A stretch of 64,000 nt of DNA, taken from positions 1 through 64,000 of the forward strand of contig NZ_FNFB01000022.1 of assembly GCF_900100395.1 (NCBI RefSeq), written 5' to 3'. Each line of letters opens with the position of its first letter. Within the stretch, counting starts at the first letter, position 1. Under the pieces are notes generated by a model. It searched no databases. It was given only the letters and a program-made list of their open reading frames with translations, and was not told where the DNA came from. Of the stretch, positions 24,881 to 33,384 are shown one piece after another. The position numbers were made by a program, and so were the translations under genes. Origin of the DNA: Nonomuraea maritima (GTDB lineage Bacteria; Actinomycetota; Actinomycetes; Streptosporangiales; Streptosporangiaceae).

Positions 24881-25477
24881 GTGGTCAAGCGACGCAAGGT
24901 GTCCAATCCGCTGGCTCTGGCCGTGCTCGTCTATCTGATGGCCGAGCCGATGCACACGTACGAACTCGGGCGGCGACTTCAGCAGCACGGCAAGGACCGC
25001 AGCATCAAGTACAACCGCGGATCCCTGTACATGGTCGTCGAGCAACTGTGCAAGGCCGGGTTCGTCGCGGAGCGAGAGACCGTGCGTGACACGCAGCGCC
25101 CGGAACGCACCATCTACGGGATCACCGAAGCGGGCCGGGACGAGCTCTATGACTGGATGCGCGCGCTGGTCGCCGTCCCGTACGAGGAGTACCCGCACTT
25201 CGGGGTCGCCCTGTCGCTACTGGCTGTGCTCGCCCCGGCGGAGGCGACCGAGCTGCTCGGCCGGCGCCTCGCGACCCTCGGCGAGCAGGCCGAGGAGACA
25301 CGGGGCGTGCTGCGGCAGGCCGTCGAGGACGACGTGCCGTGGGTGTTCCTGGCCGAGGAGCGGTACCGGCTCTCGCTGGTGGAGGCCGAGATCCGTTTCG
25401 TCACCGATCTCATCGAGTCCCTGAAGGACCCCGCCTACGAGCGGACCTGGCAACGGATGAAGGAGAGCATGACATGA
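24881..25477 (+). CDS. PadR-family transcriptional regulator
   Basis: 198 residues from GTG with AAGGAG upstream. N-terminal winged helix (LALAVLVYLMAEPMHTYELGRRLQQHG, then GSLYMVVEQLCKAGFV and an RPERTIYGITEAGRDELYDWM wing). The C-terminal helical dimerisation arm is of the Vir-like type. PadR proteins repress drug or phenolic-acid response genes. The gene is coupled by ATGA overlap to the downstream flavin monooxygenase, which is its likely target together with itself. Confidence 0.92.
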   Translation: MVKRRKVSNPLALAVLVYLMAEPMHTYELGRRLQQHGKDRSIKYNRGSLYMVVEQLCKAGFVAERETVRDTQRPERTIYGITEAGRDELYDWMRALVAVPYEEYPHFGVALSLLAVLAPAEATELLGRRLATLGEQAEETRGVLRQAVEDDVPWVFLAEERYRLSLVEAEIRFVTDLIESLKDPAYERTWQRMKESMT

Positions 25478-26682
25478 GCAAGGTGAGGACGGCACTGGTC
25501 ATCGGTGGCGGCGTCGCGGGCCCGGTCGCGGGGATGGCCCTGCGCAAGGCAGGCGTCGATGCCACCGTCTACGAGGCGTACCTCTCCACGGCCGACGGCG
25601 TCGGCGGCTCGCTCGGCCTGGCGCCGAACGGCCTCTCGGCGTTGGAGATCGTCGGAGTCGCCGGCGCGGTGCGGGCATTCGCCCGGCCGATGCCCCGCTC
25701 GGTCATGGCCGTCGGCCGCAAACGGCTCGACACGATCCCCACGCTGCCCGGCCTTCCGCCGTTGCAGCTCATCTGGCGCGCCGACCTCCACCGCGCACTG
25801 TACGACCACGCGGTCGCGCAGGGCGTACGGGTCGAGCACGGTAAGCGCCTGGTCGGAGCCGAGGAGAGCGAGTCAGGGGTCACGGCGCGGTTCGCCGACG
25901 GGACCACGGCCACGGCCGACATCCTGGTAGGAGCGGACGGCATCCGGTCCACGGTCCGCACGCTGATCGACCCGAACGCGCCGGGCCCGACCCCCACCGG
26001 GCTGCTCGGCTTCGAGGCCGTCGCGGACTTGGACCTGCCACAGGACGAGGGGACGATCACCTACGCCTTCGGCAGGCGCGGCTTCTACCTGTTCCGCCCG
26101 CACCCCGACGGCGGGGCCGAGTGGGGCGCCAACCTGCCCGCCGACACACCCATGACCCTGACCGAGGCCCGGCGGATCCCGAACGAGGAGTGGCTGCGCA
26201 GGTTGCGGGACTACCACGCCGAGGACAACCCCGGCGCCGAGCTGATCCGGCGCACCGATCCGGACCGGCTCCAGGTGCTCGGGTCGCTGCACATGATGCT
26301 GAAGGTGCCGCGCTGGCACAGCGACCGGATGGTCCTGGTCGGCGACGCCGTCCACGCGCCGTCCAACAGCTCAGGACAGGGCGCGTCGCTGGCCGTCGAG
26401 AGCGCCGTCCAGCTCGCCCGTTGCGTGCGCGACCTGCCCGACGCTTCCTCCGCGTTCGCCGCGTACGAGCGCATGCGCCGTCCCCGGGTGGAAAGGGTGG
26501 CCGCCCGCGCGGCCAGGATCAACAGCAGCAAGGCGGCCGGGCCACTGTCCAGAGCCCTGATGCCGTTGCTGATGCCGATCATGTTGAGGACGGTCATGCA
26601 CCCCGAGCGGGCCTTCGGCGTCGAACAGCGCTACGTGATCGACTGGGACGAGTCGGTCGCCGACGGCCCACGCCCCGCCTGA
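25474..26682 (+). CDS. FAD-dependent monooxygenase (class A flavoprotein)
   Basis: 402 residues from ATG overlapping the PadR stop (ATGA). FAD-binding Rossmann motif ALVIGGGVAGPVAGMALRKAG (residues 7-27) and Glu in TVYEAY. DG motif ILVGADGIRSTVRTLID (about 150). GD motif VLVGDAVHAPSNSSGQGASLAVESAVQLA (about 288), as in PHBH/TetX-type hydroxylases. It uses NAD(P)H and O2 to hydroxylate an aromatic substrate. Control by a PadR repressor suggests detoxification of an antibiotic or phenolic compound; the substrate is unknown. Confidence 0.9.
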   Translation: MSKVRTALVIGGGVAGPVAGMALRKAGVDATVYEAYLSTADGVGGSLGLAPNGLSALEIVGVAGAVRAFARPMPRSVMAVGRKRLDTIPTLPGLPPLQLIWRADLHRALYDHAVAQGVRVEHGKRLVGAEESESGVTARFADGTTATADILVGADGIRSTVRTLIDPNAPGPTPTGLLGFEAVADLDLPQDEGTITYAFGRRGFYLFRPHPDGGAEWGANLPADTPMTLTEARRIPNEEWLRRLRDYHAEDNPGAELIRRTDPDRLQVLGSLHMMLKVPRWHSDRMVLVGDAVHAPSNSSGQGASLAVESAVQLARCVRDLPDASSAFAAYERMRRPRVERVAARAARINSSKAAGPLSRALMPLLMPIMLRTVMHPERAFGVEQRYVIDWDESVADGPRPA

Positions 26683-26692
26683 GAGCCCTCGA

Positions 26693-26854
26693 AGCGGAGT
26701 CGACGAGTGGGTCTCGACGGCGTAACCACTGGCCTGGAGGGTGAACAGGCGGGCGTATTCGCCGCCTGATGCCATGAGTGCGGCGTGGGTGCCCCCTCCG
26801 ACAGCACCACGATGAGGTCGGCGTCCTTGACCGCGCTCAGCCGGTGCCGCCGCG
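26693..26854 (-). pseudogene. 3'-end relic of an ABC exporter gene
   Basis: The minus strand encodes fragments RLSAVKDADLIVVLSEG and LMASGGEYARLFTLQASGY. These are typical of the last 60 residues of an ABC exporter nucleotide-binding domain (after the switch His), with the D-loop-to-end spacing shortened by deletion. No Walker motifs are present. It is a decayed leftover. Confidence 0.55.
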
Positions 26855-27283
26855 GTGGATCAGCAGGGTGTGCGTGTGACCGCCGGCATCGGAACTGTCT
26901 TGCGTTGCGGCGTGCCGAAGGTCGTAGGGTCGCTTGGCCTGCTGCTGTCGGCTCCGCGGGCCAGACAGTTCGTGCCCGCCGACGGTGACGCGGCCGAGCT
27001 GCTCGTCGGTGTGGAGATGGCCGATGCGGCCCGGCGACCGAATCGCCAGGCCTTCGTGGACGAAGTCCTGGCGTTGATTCCCGTCGAGGAGTACACGACG
27101 GATGTCGCCAGCGTTCATGCTCGTCTCATGGCGCATGTCCGAGGAGAAGGTCAATCTCGGGGAGCGTACGATCTGCTGATCGCAGCGACGGCCGCTGCCA
27201 CTGCGAGAACAGTGATCACGATGGACGCCTCGGCCGCCTTCGATGACCTTCCAGGCGTCCGCGCACAGGTGGTTCCTCGCTGA
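26855..27283 (+). pseudogene. PIN-domain toxin gene, 5'-truncated
   Basis: The C-terminal 90 residues are a good PIN domain end: AELLVGVEMADAARRPN (conserved Glu), AYDLLIAATAAATARTVITM (Asp) and DASAAFDDLPG (Asp). Upstream residues (GIGTVLRCGVPKVVGSLGLLL…) do not resemble a PIN N-terminus and lack the first catalytic Asp. The gene therefore appears truncated and fused to unrelated DNA beside the ABC relic. No antitoxin gene is seen. Its end is duplicated at 1-1111. Confidence 0.65.
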
Positions 27284-27307
27284 GCGACGACGGCAACCCT
27301 GACGGCA
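27113..27307 (+). repeat. Copy of the PIN-gene end and first att-arm repeat
   Basis: Matches window bases 1-101 plus 1018-1111 (IS removed) with only two mismatches over 195 bases, then diverges inside the second arm repeat (27300-27307). The left match may extend beyond the window. Both copies are direct repeats about 26 kb apart. Confidence 0.85.
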
Positions 27308-27526
27308 GGGACCGTGTCATGCAGGACTGCCATGCCGATCCCACAGCACGGTCGTCTTCCATATGTGCCGGAGTCACCGGTTCGCCGGCTCCCGTTTCCT
27401 GTTCCATGGCGGTGATCCAAGCAGCGGGTTGCCGTGCTGATCACACAACCGAGCTGTCGCTACGCGGCGGGGGCGACAGCAGGAGCTGCCGGTCCTGTCG
27501 GTGATGGGCCTGGGCACCTTCTGCAG

Positions 27527-28993
27527 CTACGGGATGGGAGCGCCCTTTTGCGGTTCGGGAGGAGCCGAGGGGCCGCGTCCCAAGGCGCGTGACGAGCGGG
27601 TGAGCCAGGCAGGGAGGGCGAGGACCGCGATCGCGGCGGCGAGTACGGGCAGCGCGACAATCAGCGTGGCGATCGCCGGCCATGGAGTTTCGAAGGGTGC
27701 TCGTGGAGGCGTTTCCCAGCTGACCGAGATCGTCATGGGCCATATCAGGCACAGGCCGACGACGCACCCGGCGATGGCGCCGATCGCCGTTCCACATGCC
27801 GCGCTGAGGGCTGCTCGGCAGGCGAGGAGGAATCGCGGAGTCACGGCGGAGCCGCCGCTCATCCGTAGCAAGACGCGTTGCGAACCGGCCGAGCGGGTTG
27901 CGAGCAGCGCGCCCGAGAGAGCCATGAGAATCGCTGCCGCGACGACGTACCACCATGCAGTCGGAGCCTGATATCCCTGCTCAAGGTAGGTGTAGGCGGT
28001 TCCGGTCAAGCGGCGGTCGAGTCGCTCTTGCTCGTCCGCCGAAACGCGATAGTGCGAAGGGTCGATGATGAACTCCTCGGGCTCCGGCCGGAGACCAAGG
28101 GCCTGCACTGCATCGCGGGGAACGAAAAGCCTGCCGAAATGAGGATCATGGGATTCGACAGTGATCGCCGGGATGGATGTGACGGTGGCGGAGCCGTCGG
28201 TCGCGAACCGGGGAACGCTCAGCTCCACCGAGGTGATTTCCTCCCCGTCAGGCGAGACCAGCACGGCTGTGTCCTCGCGATAAGGCGTGGACGGGTTCCC
28301 GGTGAGGTAGCGCAGCAGTGCCTGGTCGCCGATGTAGGCTCCCGGCCACGATGAGGAGCGGTCGGAGGTCGTTACACCAAAACTCGGCCCGCCCGCATGA
28401 CCACTTTCCACGATGGGTACGCCGCCGGGCAATTCCTGCTGAACGGTCGCCCGAACGGTGGCCGCCTGTTCTGCGGAAAAGCCCGCCACGACGAGTGCGC
28501 CTAATCGGGCATCCGGGTAGTAGTTCGCTCTTCCCTGCGACGTCACGGCGGGGATGATGATCAGTAAAGCTGTTGCCATGGCGACCGCGACCATCGTCGT
28601 CGCTACTCCTGCGGCAGTTCGGCGGGACTCACGACCTACGTGGCGAGCGGCCAGCCGAAACGCTCGCGGCAGACGTACGGCGTTTCGCCTGAGCGTTACC
28701 AGCAGCCATGGGACGACGGGGCTCAACCCGAAAATCAACAGCGATCCGCTGTAGATGCCTCCCAGGACGCCCAGCGCCGACCTGGCGTCGTCATAGTGAG
28801 TGTCTTCGCGCGTGGACCATGCGATGAGCACAAGCGCCGCCATGCCGACGCTTGTCGCGGCTGCTCCCCAGATCAAGGGGGGCGCACTCATCCGATCTTG
28901 TCGACCGCGAGGGGCCGATCTCGCTGCGAAGATTATTGCACCGCAGGCAAATGCTGTTGGGAGACAGAAAACTATTAAGACGACGACGATCAT
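27527..28993 (-). CDS. FtsX-like ABC permease, probably the C-terminal half only
   Basis: 488 residues. Three N-terminal helices (about 1-24, 38-60, 75-98) are followed by RLPRAFRLAARHVGRESRRTAAGVATTMVAVAMATALL, which matches the segment that starts the second half of actinobacterial FtsX permeases. An extracytoplasmic domain (about 150-340) and four C-terminal helices ending in a Pro-rich tail complete it. The usual N-terminal half and an adjacent ATPase are absent, and no ribosome site precedes the ATG (an in-frame stop lies 4 codons upstream). It is probably a truncated permease; it may be non-functional. Confidence 0.65.
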   Translation of the reverse strand: MIVVVLIVFCLPTAFACGAIIFAARSAPRGRQDRMSAPPLIWGAAATSVGMAALVLIAWSTREDTHYDDARSALGVLGGIYSGSLLIFGLSPVVPWLLVTLRRNAVRLPRAFRLAARHVGRESRRTAAGVATTMVAVAMATALLIIIPAVTSQGRANYYPDARLGALVVAGFSAEQAATVRATVQQELPGGVPIVESGHAGGPSFGVTTSDRSSSWPGAYIGDQALLRYLTGNPSTPYREDTAVLVSPDGEEITSVELSVPRFATDGSATVTSIPAITVESHDPHFGRLFVPRDAVQALGLRPEPEEFIIDPSHYRVSADEQERLDRRLTGTAYTYLEQGYQAPTAWWYVVAAAILMALSGALLATRSAGSQRVLLRMSGGSAVTPRFLLACRAALSAACGTAIGAIAGCVVGLCLIWPMTISVSWETPPRAPFETPWPAIATLIVALPVLAAAIAVLALPAWLTRSSRALGRGPSAPPEPQKGAPIP

Positions 28994-29364
28994 GATCGTG
29001 GATCATACGGAGAAATGGCATGCAGTAACGGGGCAACATCGTGGAAACGGCGGGGCTCCCCGTGACAAGGCTACGTAGGCCGCCGTCGGCTCCCGTGTCG
29101 ATCTCCGGCGGAGTGGACGGCCTTTGAGCTGCGCTTTCAGACGTATCTGCTGCGACACGGCGGCATGAACCAGCGTAGGCCGCGTGTCGACGTCAAGTGA
29201 CGAGGCTGTCTCCCGCCCATACCGGCATGTGTTATTCGCTGACGCGGACACCGATGACAGCTTCGGACGACCGTCGAGATCCGCGGGAAGCGGAGACGGT
29301 CATCATGTGGATGAGCACGGCGAACATGCTCGCATTCCTCGTACAGGGCGCGGCCGGTGGCGTC
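28994..29364. other. Intergenic, no gene assigned
   Basis: Holds the 5' side of the permease remnant and the 3' side of the TetR gene. A short plus-strand frame (about 29305-29393, WMSTANMLAFLVQGAAGGVLVG) has one hydrophobic stretch but no ribosome site or known relative. I see no other structure. Confidence 0.4.
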
Positions 29365-29961
29365 CTAGTCGGGCTTCGAGTGGTTACCGGTGACGTCCGT
29401 GCCGAGCATGCCTGTGAGCAGTTCGCGTACGGCCTGTTCGAGGTCTTCTCGTGTGGGTGTGGTGCCTGCGCCCGCGACCGCGTCGAACAGCAGGCCCTCG
29501 GCGAACGCCACCAGCGTGCGTCCGTGCCGTACCGGGTCTTGGGAGCCCAGGGCGGCCAGTATGGCGACGGCGGGGTCGCGGAAGCGGCGGCCCGCCCGGT
29601 CGTAGATGGCGCGCAGCTCCGGTCGTCTGGTGGCCTCCAGCGCCAGCTCGTAGCGGGCGAGCATGCCGACGCGGTCGCCGAGCCGGAGGTGCAGCGCCCC
29701 GGCCAGCAGGGCGGACAGTGCCGTCAGGTCGCGGCCCCCCTCGTACGCGCTCTCGTACGCCCCCGCCACTACCTCCCACTCCAGCGTGGTCAGCCGGGCC
29801 AGCGTCAGCTCCAGCAGCGCCGCCCGGGTGCGGGCCAGGTTGGAGGTGGATCCGGGCGGCAGGCCCGCGGCCTCGTCGACGGCCCGGTGGGTCAGGCCGC
29901 GCATACCCCGTTCGGCGAGCAGGGCGATGGCCGCGTCCGCCACGACGTCTGAGCGCTTCAC
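29365..29961 (-). CDS. TetR-family regulator
   Basis: 198 residues from GTG at 29961 (VKRSDVVADAAIALLAERG); a longer start at 29994 would overlap the operators. N-terminal TetR helix-turn-helix (GMRGLTHRAVDEAAGLPPGSTSNLARTRAALL) and a helical ligand-binding C-domain of the TetR_C type found in AefR/RutR-like proteins. It is divergent from the flavin monooxygenase at 30043. Three evenly spaced palindromes between them are its probable operators. Confidence 0.9.
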   Translation of the reverse strand: MKRSDVVADAAIALLAERGMRGLTHRAVDEAAGLPPGSTSNLARTRAALLELTLARLTTLEWEVVAGAYESAYEGGRDLTALSALLAGALHLRLGDRVGMLARYELALEATRRPELRAIYDRAGRRFRDPAVAILAALGSQDPVRHGRTLVAFAEGLLFDAVAGAGTTPTREDLEQAVRELLTGMLGTDVTGNHSKPD

Positions 29962-29971
29962 GAAACCTGAT

Positions 29972-30029
29972 ACTACAGGGGTAGTGCAACCCAACTACGG
30001 GCGTAGTAGTGTGCGACTACAGACGTAGT
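29972..30029. promoter_or_regulatory. Three TetR operators, ACTAC-N4-GTAGT, 22-bp period
   Basis: Perfect 5-bp-arm palindromes at 29972-29985, 29994-30007 and 30016-30029, centres exactly 22 bp apart (two helical turns), so bound dimers would lie on one DNA face. They fill the divergent TetR/monooxygenase promoter. The last copy ends 13 bases before the ATG at 30043. Confidence 0.8.
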
Positions 30030-30042
30030 GAAAGGGGCGGCG

Positions 30043-31248
30043 ATGGCCAGAGCCGTGGTGATCGGTGGCGGTGTCGGCGGGCTGAGCGCCGGTGTCGCGC
30101 TGCTGCGCAAAGGATGGGACGTGACCGTGCTGGAACGGGCGCCCGCCGTCGAACCCGTCGGCTCCGGCCTGGCGATCGCCGCCAACGCGCTGAAGGCCCT
30201 CGACGCCCTCGGGCTCGGTGACCGCGTCCGCGCCCTCGCCCACGCCGAGGGGCCGATGGCCCTGCGCAGGGCCGACGGGCGCCTGCTGACGGGCACCACG
30301 GAGGAGGCGGCGGACAGCGCGTACGGCGACTCTGTGGTGGTGATGCTGCGGGCCACGCTGCTCGACATCCTCGCGGACGCGCTCGCCGCGGCGAGCGGGC
30401 CCGGCTGCCTGCGCCTGGACGCGACCGTCACGGAGGTGGACGCGGAGCGCGGCGTCGTACGGACCGCGGCGGGCGACCTGGAGGCCGACCTGGTCGTGGC
30501 GGCCGACGGCATCCACTCGCTCACCCGGCGCGCGCTCTTCCCCGGCCACCCGGGCCCGGTGTACGCGGGGGTGACGGTCTGGCGCGCCCTCGTCCCGCTC
30601 GAAGACGTACGGCTGGGCGACCCGTCGCGGGTGCCGAGATCGGAGAGTTGGGGGAGGGGTGCCGTCTTCGGCATCCAGTTGCTGGCCGGCGATGTGGTCT
30701 ACCTCTACGCCACCGACGTCGCCCCACCCGGCGGCGCCGCCGCGGACGAGCGTGAGGAACTGCTGCGCAGGTTCGGCGGCTGGCACGAGCCCATCCCCGC
30801 GCTGCTGCGGGCGGCCGACCCGGCGCGGATCATCCGGGGCGACATCTACTCCCACACCACGCCGCTGCCCGCCTACCACCGGGACAAGGTGGCGCTGGTC
30901 GGCGACGCGGCCCACGCGATGACGCCCAACCTCGGGCAGGGCGCCTGCCAGGCGATCGAGGACGCGGTCGTGCTGGGCCACCTGGCCGATCCCTCCCGCC
31001 CCGGCGGCGGCCTGGCCGCCTACAGCGCGGCCAGGACAGAGCGGACGACCCGGATCGTCCGGCGCTCGATGACGCTGTGCCGGATGTCCCGGTTGCGCAA
31101 CCCGGTCGCCGTGTGGCTGCGGGACTCGGCGGTGGCGGCGGTGGGGCGGCTCAGCCCGGATCTGATGCTGCGATCGATGGACGAGGTGCTGCGGTGGCGT
31201 CCGCCGGCGGAGGCTGTGCCCTCCAGAGGGCCACGCGACGGTCGATGA
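30043..31248 (+). CDS. FAD-dependent monooxygenase
   Basis: 401 residues from ATG at 30043 (AAAGGGG 6 bases upstream); an upstream GTG at 30028 lies inside the third operator and is less likely. Rossmann motif AVVIGGGVGGLSAGVALLRKG with Glu in VLERAP. DG motif LVVAADGIHSLTRRALF (about 155). GD motif VALVGDAAHAMTPNLGQGACQAIEDAVVLG (about 285). It is an aromatic hydroxylase of the 3-hydroxybenzoate/salicylate hydroxylase type; substrate unknown. It is a separate lineage from 25474-26682, although both are repressor-controlled. Confidence 0.9.
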   Translation: MARAVVIGGGVGGLSAGVALLRKGWDVTVLERAPAVEPVGSGLAIAANALKALDALGLGDRVRALAHAEGPMALRRADGRLLTGTTEEAADSAYGDSVVVMLRATLLDILADALAAASGPGCLRLDATVTEVDAERGVVRTAAGDLEADLVVAADGIHSLTRRALFPGHPGPVYAGVTVWRALVPLEDVRLGDPSRVPRSESWGRGAVFGIQLLAGDVVYLYATDVAPPGGAAADEREELLRRFGGWHEPIPALLRAADPARIIRGDIYSHTTPLPAYHRDKVALVGDAAHAMTPNLGQGACQAIEDAVVLGHLADPSRPGGGLAAYSAARTERTTRIVRRSMTLCRMSRLRNPVAVWLRDSAVAAVGRLSPDLMLRSMDEVLRWRPPAEAVPSRGPRDGR

Positions 31249-31302
31249 CCGGACGTCGACCGCGTATCCGGCGGCATGAAAGAGCCGCGCTAGCATGCGG
31301 CG

Positions 31303-31860
31303 ATGGATTGGGGTGCCTTCGAGAGGGCATGGCATGACAGCGGATGCCGCGTCCTGAGTGACCTTGCGGCGGCGTGTCCTGGCGAGCGGCTGTACAGCGC
31401 TGCGTTTCATCTCTTCTACATGGACGACGCCACGATCCTTCCGCCCGCCCTGGCCGCCAACACCGAGGCTGCGGTGCACGAGGACGACGGGTACTCGACG
31501 CGGTTCACCCCGCCGGAGTGGCGGTGGGACGTCCTGGACGCCGCCGGCGATGCGATGGCGCCGTGGTATCACCACCTCACTGAGGAGTACCTGGCACCTG
31601 CTGCCGGCGAGGCCGATGCCGCGATGCAGGCACTCGAGGCGGCGCACGACACCGCGATGGCCAACGTCTGTAAAGCGATCACCACGACGGCACGCCGGGG
31701 CAACATCGACGGCTCGCTTCCTGGCGAGTTCGTCGTCGTCATCCTCGAAGGGCAACGCGGGGACGAGGAGGCCGACCTGATTCGGAGAAGCGTCGACCCG
31801 CGGATCCTGCCGACAGTCCCCGGATTGGGCGAGTACCTGCGGCAACTCGAGGAGACCTGA
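31303..31860 (+). CDS. DUF4303-like protein
   Basis: 185 residues. The pattern FYMDDATILPPALAANTE, then RFTPPEWRWDVLD, a helical middle and a LPGEFVVVILEGQ strand near the end agrees with DUF4303. Members of that family are often found among bacterial polymorphic-toxin immunity proteins. No toxin gene lies next to it. It is a cytoplasmic acidic protein without signal or membrane segments. Family call is from memory of the motif order. Confidence 0.65.
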   Translation: MDWGAFERAWHDSGCRVLSDLAAACPGERLYSAAFHLFYMDDATILPPALAANTEAAVHEDDGYSTRFTPPEWRWDVLDAAGDAMAPWYHHLTEEYLAPAAGEADAAMQALEAAHDTAMANVCKAITTTARRGNIDGSLPGEFVVVILEGQRGDEEADLIRRSVDPRILPTVPGLGEYLRQLEET

Positions 31861-31930
31861 GCGCTCACGGGGTTGACGTAGAGCTGTGGGCCATCGGGAA
31901 CCTGATCACGTGGTCACCGACGTACGCAGG

Positions 31931-32500
31931 TCATCGAGGTTCTGGAGGGTCTCCGCCGACTGCGTGGAGCGCTTCGATGTACCCGCTGCCGACGTCGAAC
32001 CGGGTGATGTCCGCTGTCTTGTTCGTGGAGCATGTGTGTGCCCAGTCCGCCGCAGGGCCGATCTCCTGCAGGCGCAATCGCTTCTTTCCGGTGATCCCGC
32101 GCGCTCGGCCGATGTGGCAGACATCGGGGTCGATCTTTTCGATGTAGACCCCTATGAGGGGAAACGCTGTGGTCAGCGTCTTGATCAAGCCTTTGGTGGA
32201 GTCGAGGTCGATGGATGGCAGGGGCTGGAAGTGCTCCCCGCGCAAGGCGATGGCACGATGGGCCGTCATCGCGCCTTTCCATCCCGAGTGAGTCGCGTGC
32301 TCGATGTCGCGGAGGCGTACGGCCGAGTAGCCGTCGAGACGGAGTGCGTCGGAGACGGTGTTCAGCAGCACCCACTTGTCACCGACGCCCACCACGTAAG
32401 CGTCGAGTCGATCCGCATCGTCGATTCCACGGATGACCCTCACCGGTAGACCGGAACTTCCTGCTCTCCTCAGGTCCTTGAGAGCCGTCCCTTCAGCCAT
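31931..32500 (-). CDS. Hypothetical protein, actinobacterial conserved
   Basis: 189 residues. N-terminal half has a repeating strand pattern: LPVRVIRGIDDADRLDAYVVGVGDKWVLLNTVSDALRL and DGYSAVRLRDI. A helical C-terminal half contains VYIEKIDPDVCHIGRARG and ends GGDPPEPR. I have seen this G-I-D-D-A-D-x-L…V-G-V-G-x-K-W-V-L-L pattern in actinobacterial hypotheticals but know no function. It is convergent with the DUF4303 gene (70-base gap). Confidence 0.65.
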   Translation of the reverse strand: MAEGTALKDLRRAGSSGLPVRVIRGIDDADRLDAYVVGVGDKWVLLNTVSDALRLDGYSAVRLRDIEHATHSGWKGAMTAHRAIALRGEHFQPLPSIDLDSTKGLIKTLTTAFPLIGVYIEKIDPDVCHIGRARGITGKKRLRLQEIGPAADWAHTCSTNKTADITRFDVGSGYIEALHAVGGDPPEPR

Positions 32501-32702
32501 GGTTCCGGATCATGCCAGTCCGCATGCTGTTGCTCATCTGGTTCACGGGCCGTCCTGGACGGTCCTGAGGCGAGCGGAGAGCGTTGCAATGCGAAGCCGT
32601 CCGGCGCCTTCAATCCGTGTGGTGATTCGCGGGGCTGTGCCGACTTCCGCGATCAGGGGGGGTGGGCCCGGTGCTGCTCGTTCCTGAAGGGGATGGTGGT
32701 GG

Positions 32703-33341
32703 TCAGCTCGGCCAGGCGGAACCCATGACGCGCTCGACCATGCCGACGTGACGGAAACCGGGGATGAGGTGCATCAACACGCCCGCGCTTATGGTGCCGT
32801 AGGTGGTGTCCGGGCGGTCTCTGGTTCCTTCGAGAAGGGCCTGCAGGAACCCGTTCTTGAAGTCGCCGCGCGGATGAACGGCGGTGATCTCGTCCACCAG
32901 GCCACGATCCAGCTTGTCCAGGCCCGCGCCCACCACGTCGGTCAGCACACCGTGGTACGTGGCGGCGATCTCCGGGCCCATCCGGCCGGGAATCGCCGGC
33001 GTGCTGTGCAGCGCGACCGCCTCCCAGACCACGTCGGCGGCCGTGGCCGGAAAACCGCGGTCGAGCAGGAACTTGCGTGCGTGGTCGGCGCCGTCGAGCT
33101 CGAAGCGCTGCTCCACCTCGGAGAAGGGCACCTGGAGGCCGAGGTCGTGGAAGATGGCGGCCAGGTAGAGCAGCTCGGGGTCCGGCCGCAGCCCGACTTC
33201 GCGAGCGTGCAGAGCGCCGAAGAAGAAGACGCGCCGGGAGTGATGGAAGATGAGGGGGCTGGTCATCTCCCGGATGCGGCGGGTGGCTTCGGCGACCGCT
33301 TCTGTCTCGGGAACCTCCACCCCTGCGATGGTTTCGCTCAT
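32703..33341 (-). CDS. HD-domain protein
   Basis: 212 residues. Metal-dependent phosphohydrolase or hydratase fold: His in FHHSRRVFFFG (about 35), the HD pair in AAIFHDLGLQVPF (about 71), His in DGADHARKFL and a distal segment VALHSTPAIP. It resembles the cyanamide-hydratase-like HD subgroup that acts on nitriles or isonitriles as well as phosphates. GGAAGGG precedes the ATG. It lies 43 bases after the sulfite-oxidase-like gene on the same strand, so the two probably form an operon. Confidence 0.82.
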   Translation of the reverse strand: MSETIAGVEVPETEAVAEATRRIREMTSPLIFHHSRRVFFFGALHAREVGLRPDPELLYLAAIFHDLGLQVPFSEVEQRFELDGADHARKFLLDRGFPATAADVVWEAVALHSTPAIPGRMGPEIAATYHGVLTDVVGAGLDKLDRGLVDEITAVHPRGDFKNGFLQALLEGTRDRPDTTYGTISAGVLMHLIPGFRHVGMVERVMGSAWPS

Positions 33342-33384
33342 GAGCTGCGCCCTTCCGTAGTCCTTTCGGTCTTCTGTGACGGCC

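Noticed and set aside
27216..27407. 63-residue minus-strand frame starting MEQETGAGEP, considered as a peptide precursor
   Set aside because: No ribosome site, no modification or export genes next to it, and its end is antisense to the PIN gene copy.
29003..29251. 82-residue minus-strand frame with five Cys
   Set aside because: No ribosome site, low-complexity Arg-rich sequence and no partner genes; intergenic chance frame.
29995..31845. 616-residue minus-strand frame opposite the monooxygenase and DUF4303 genes
   Set aside because: Shadow of two well-supported plus-strand genes; only a short ABC-like scrap near 31250-31300 may be meaningful.
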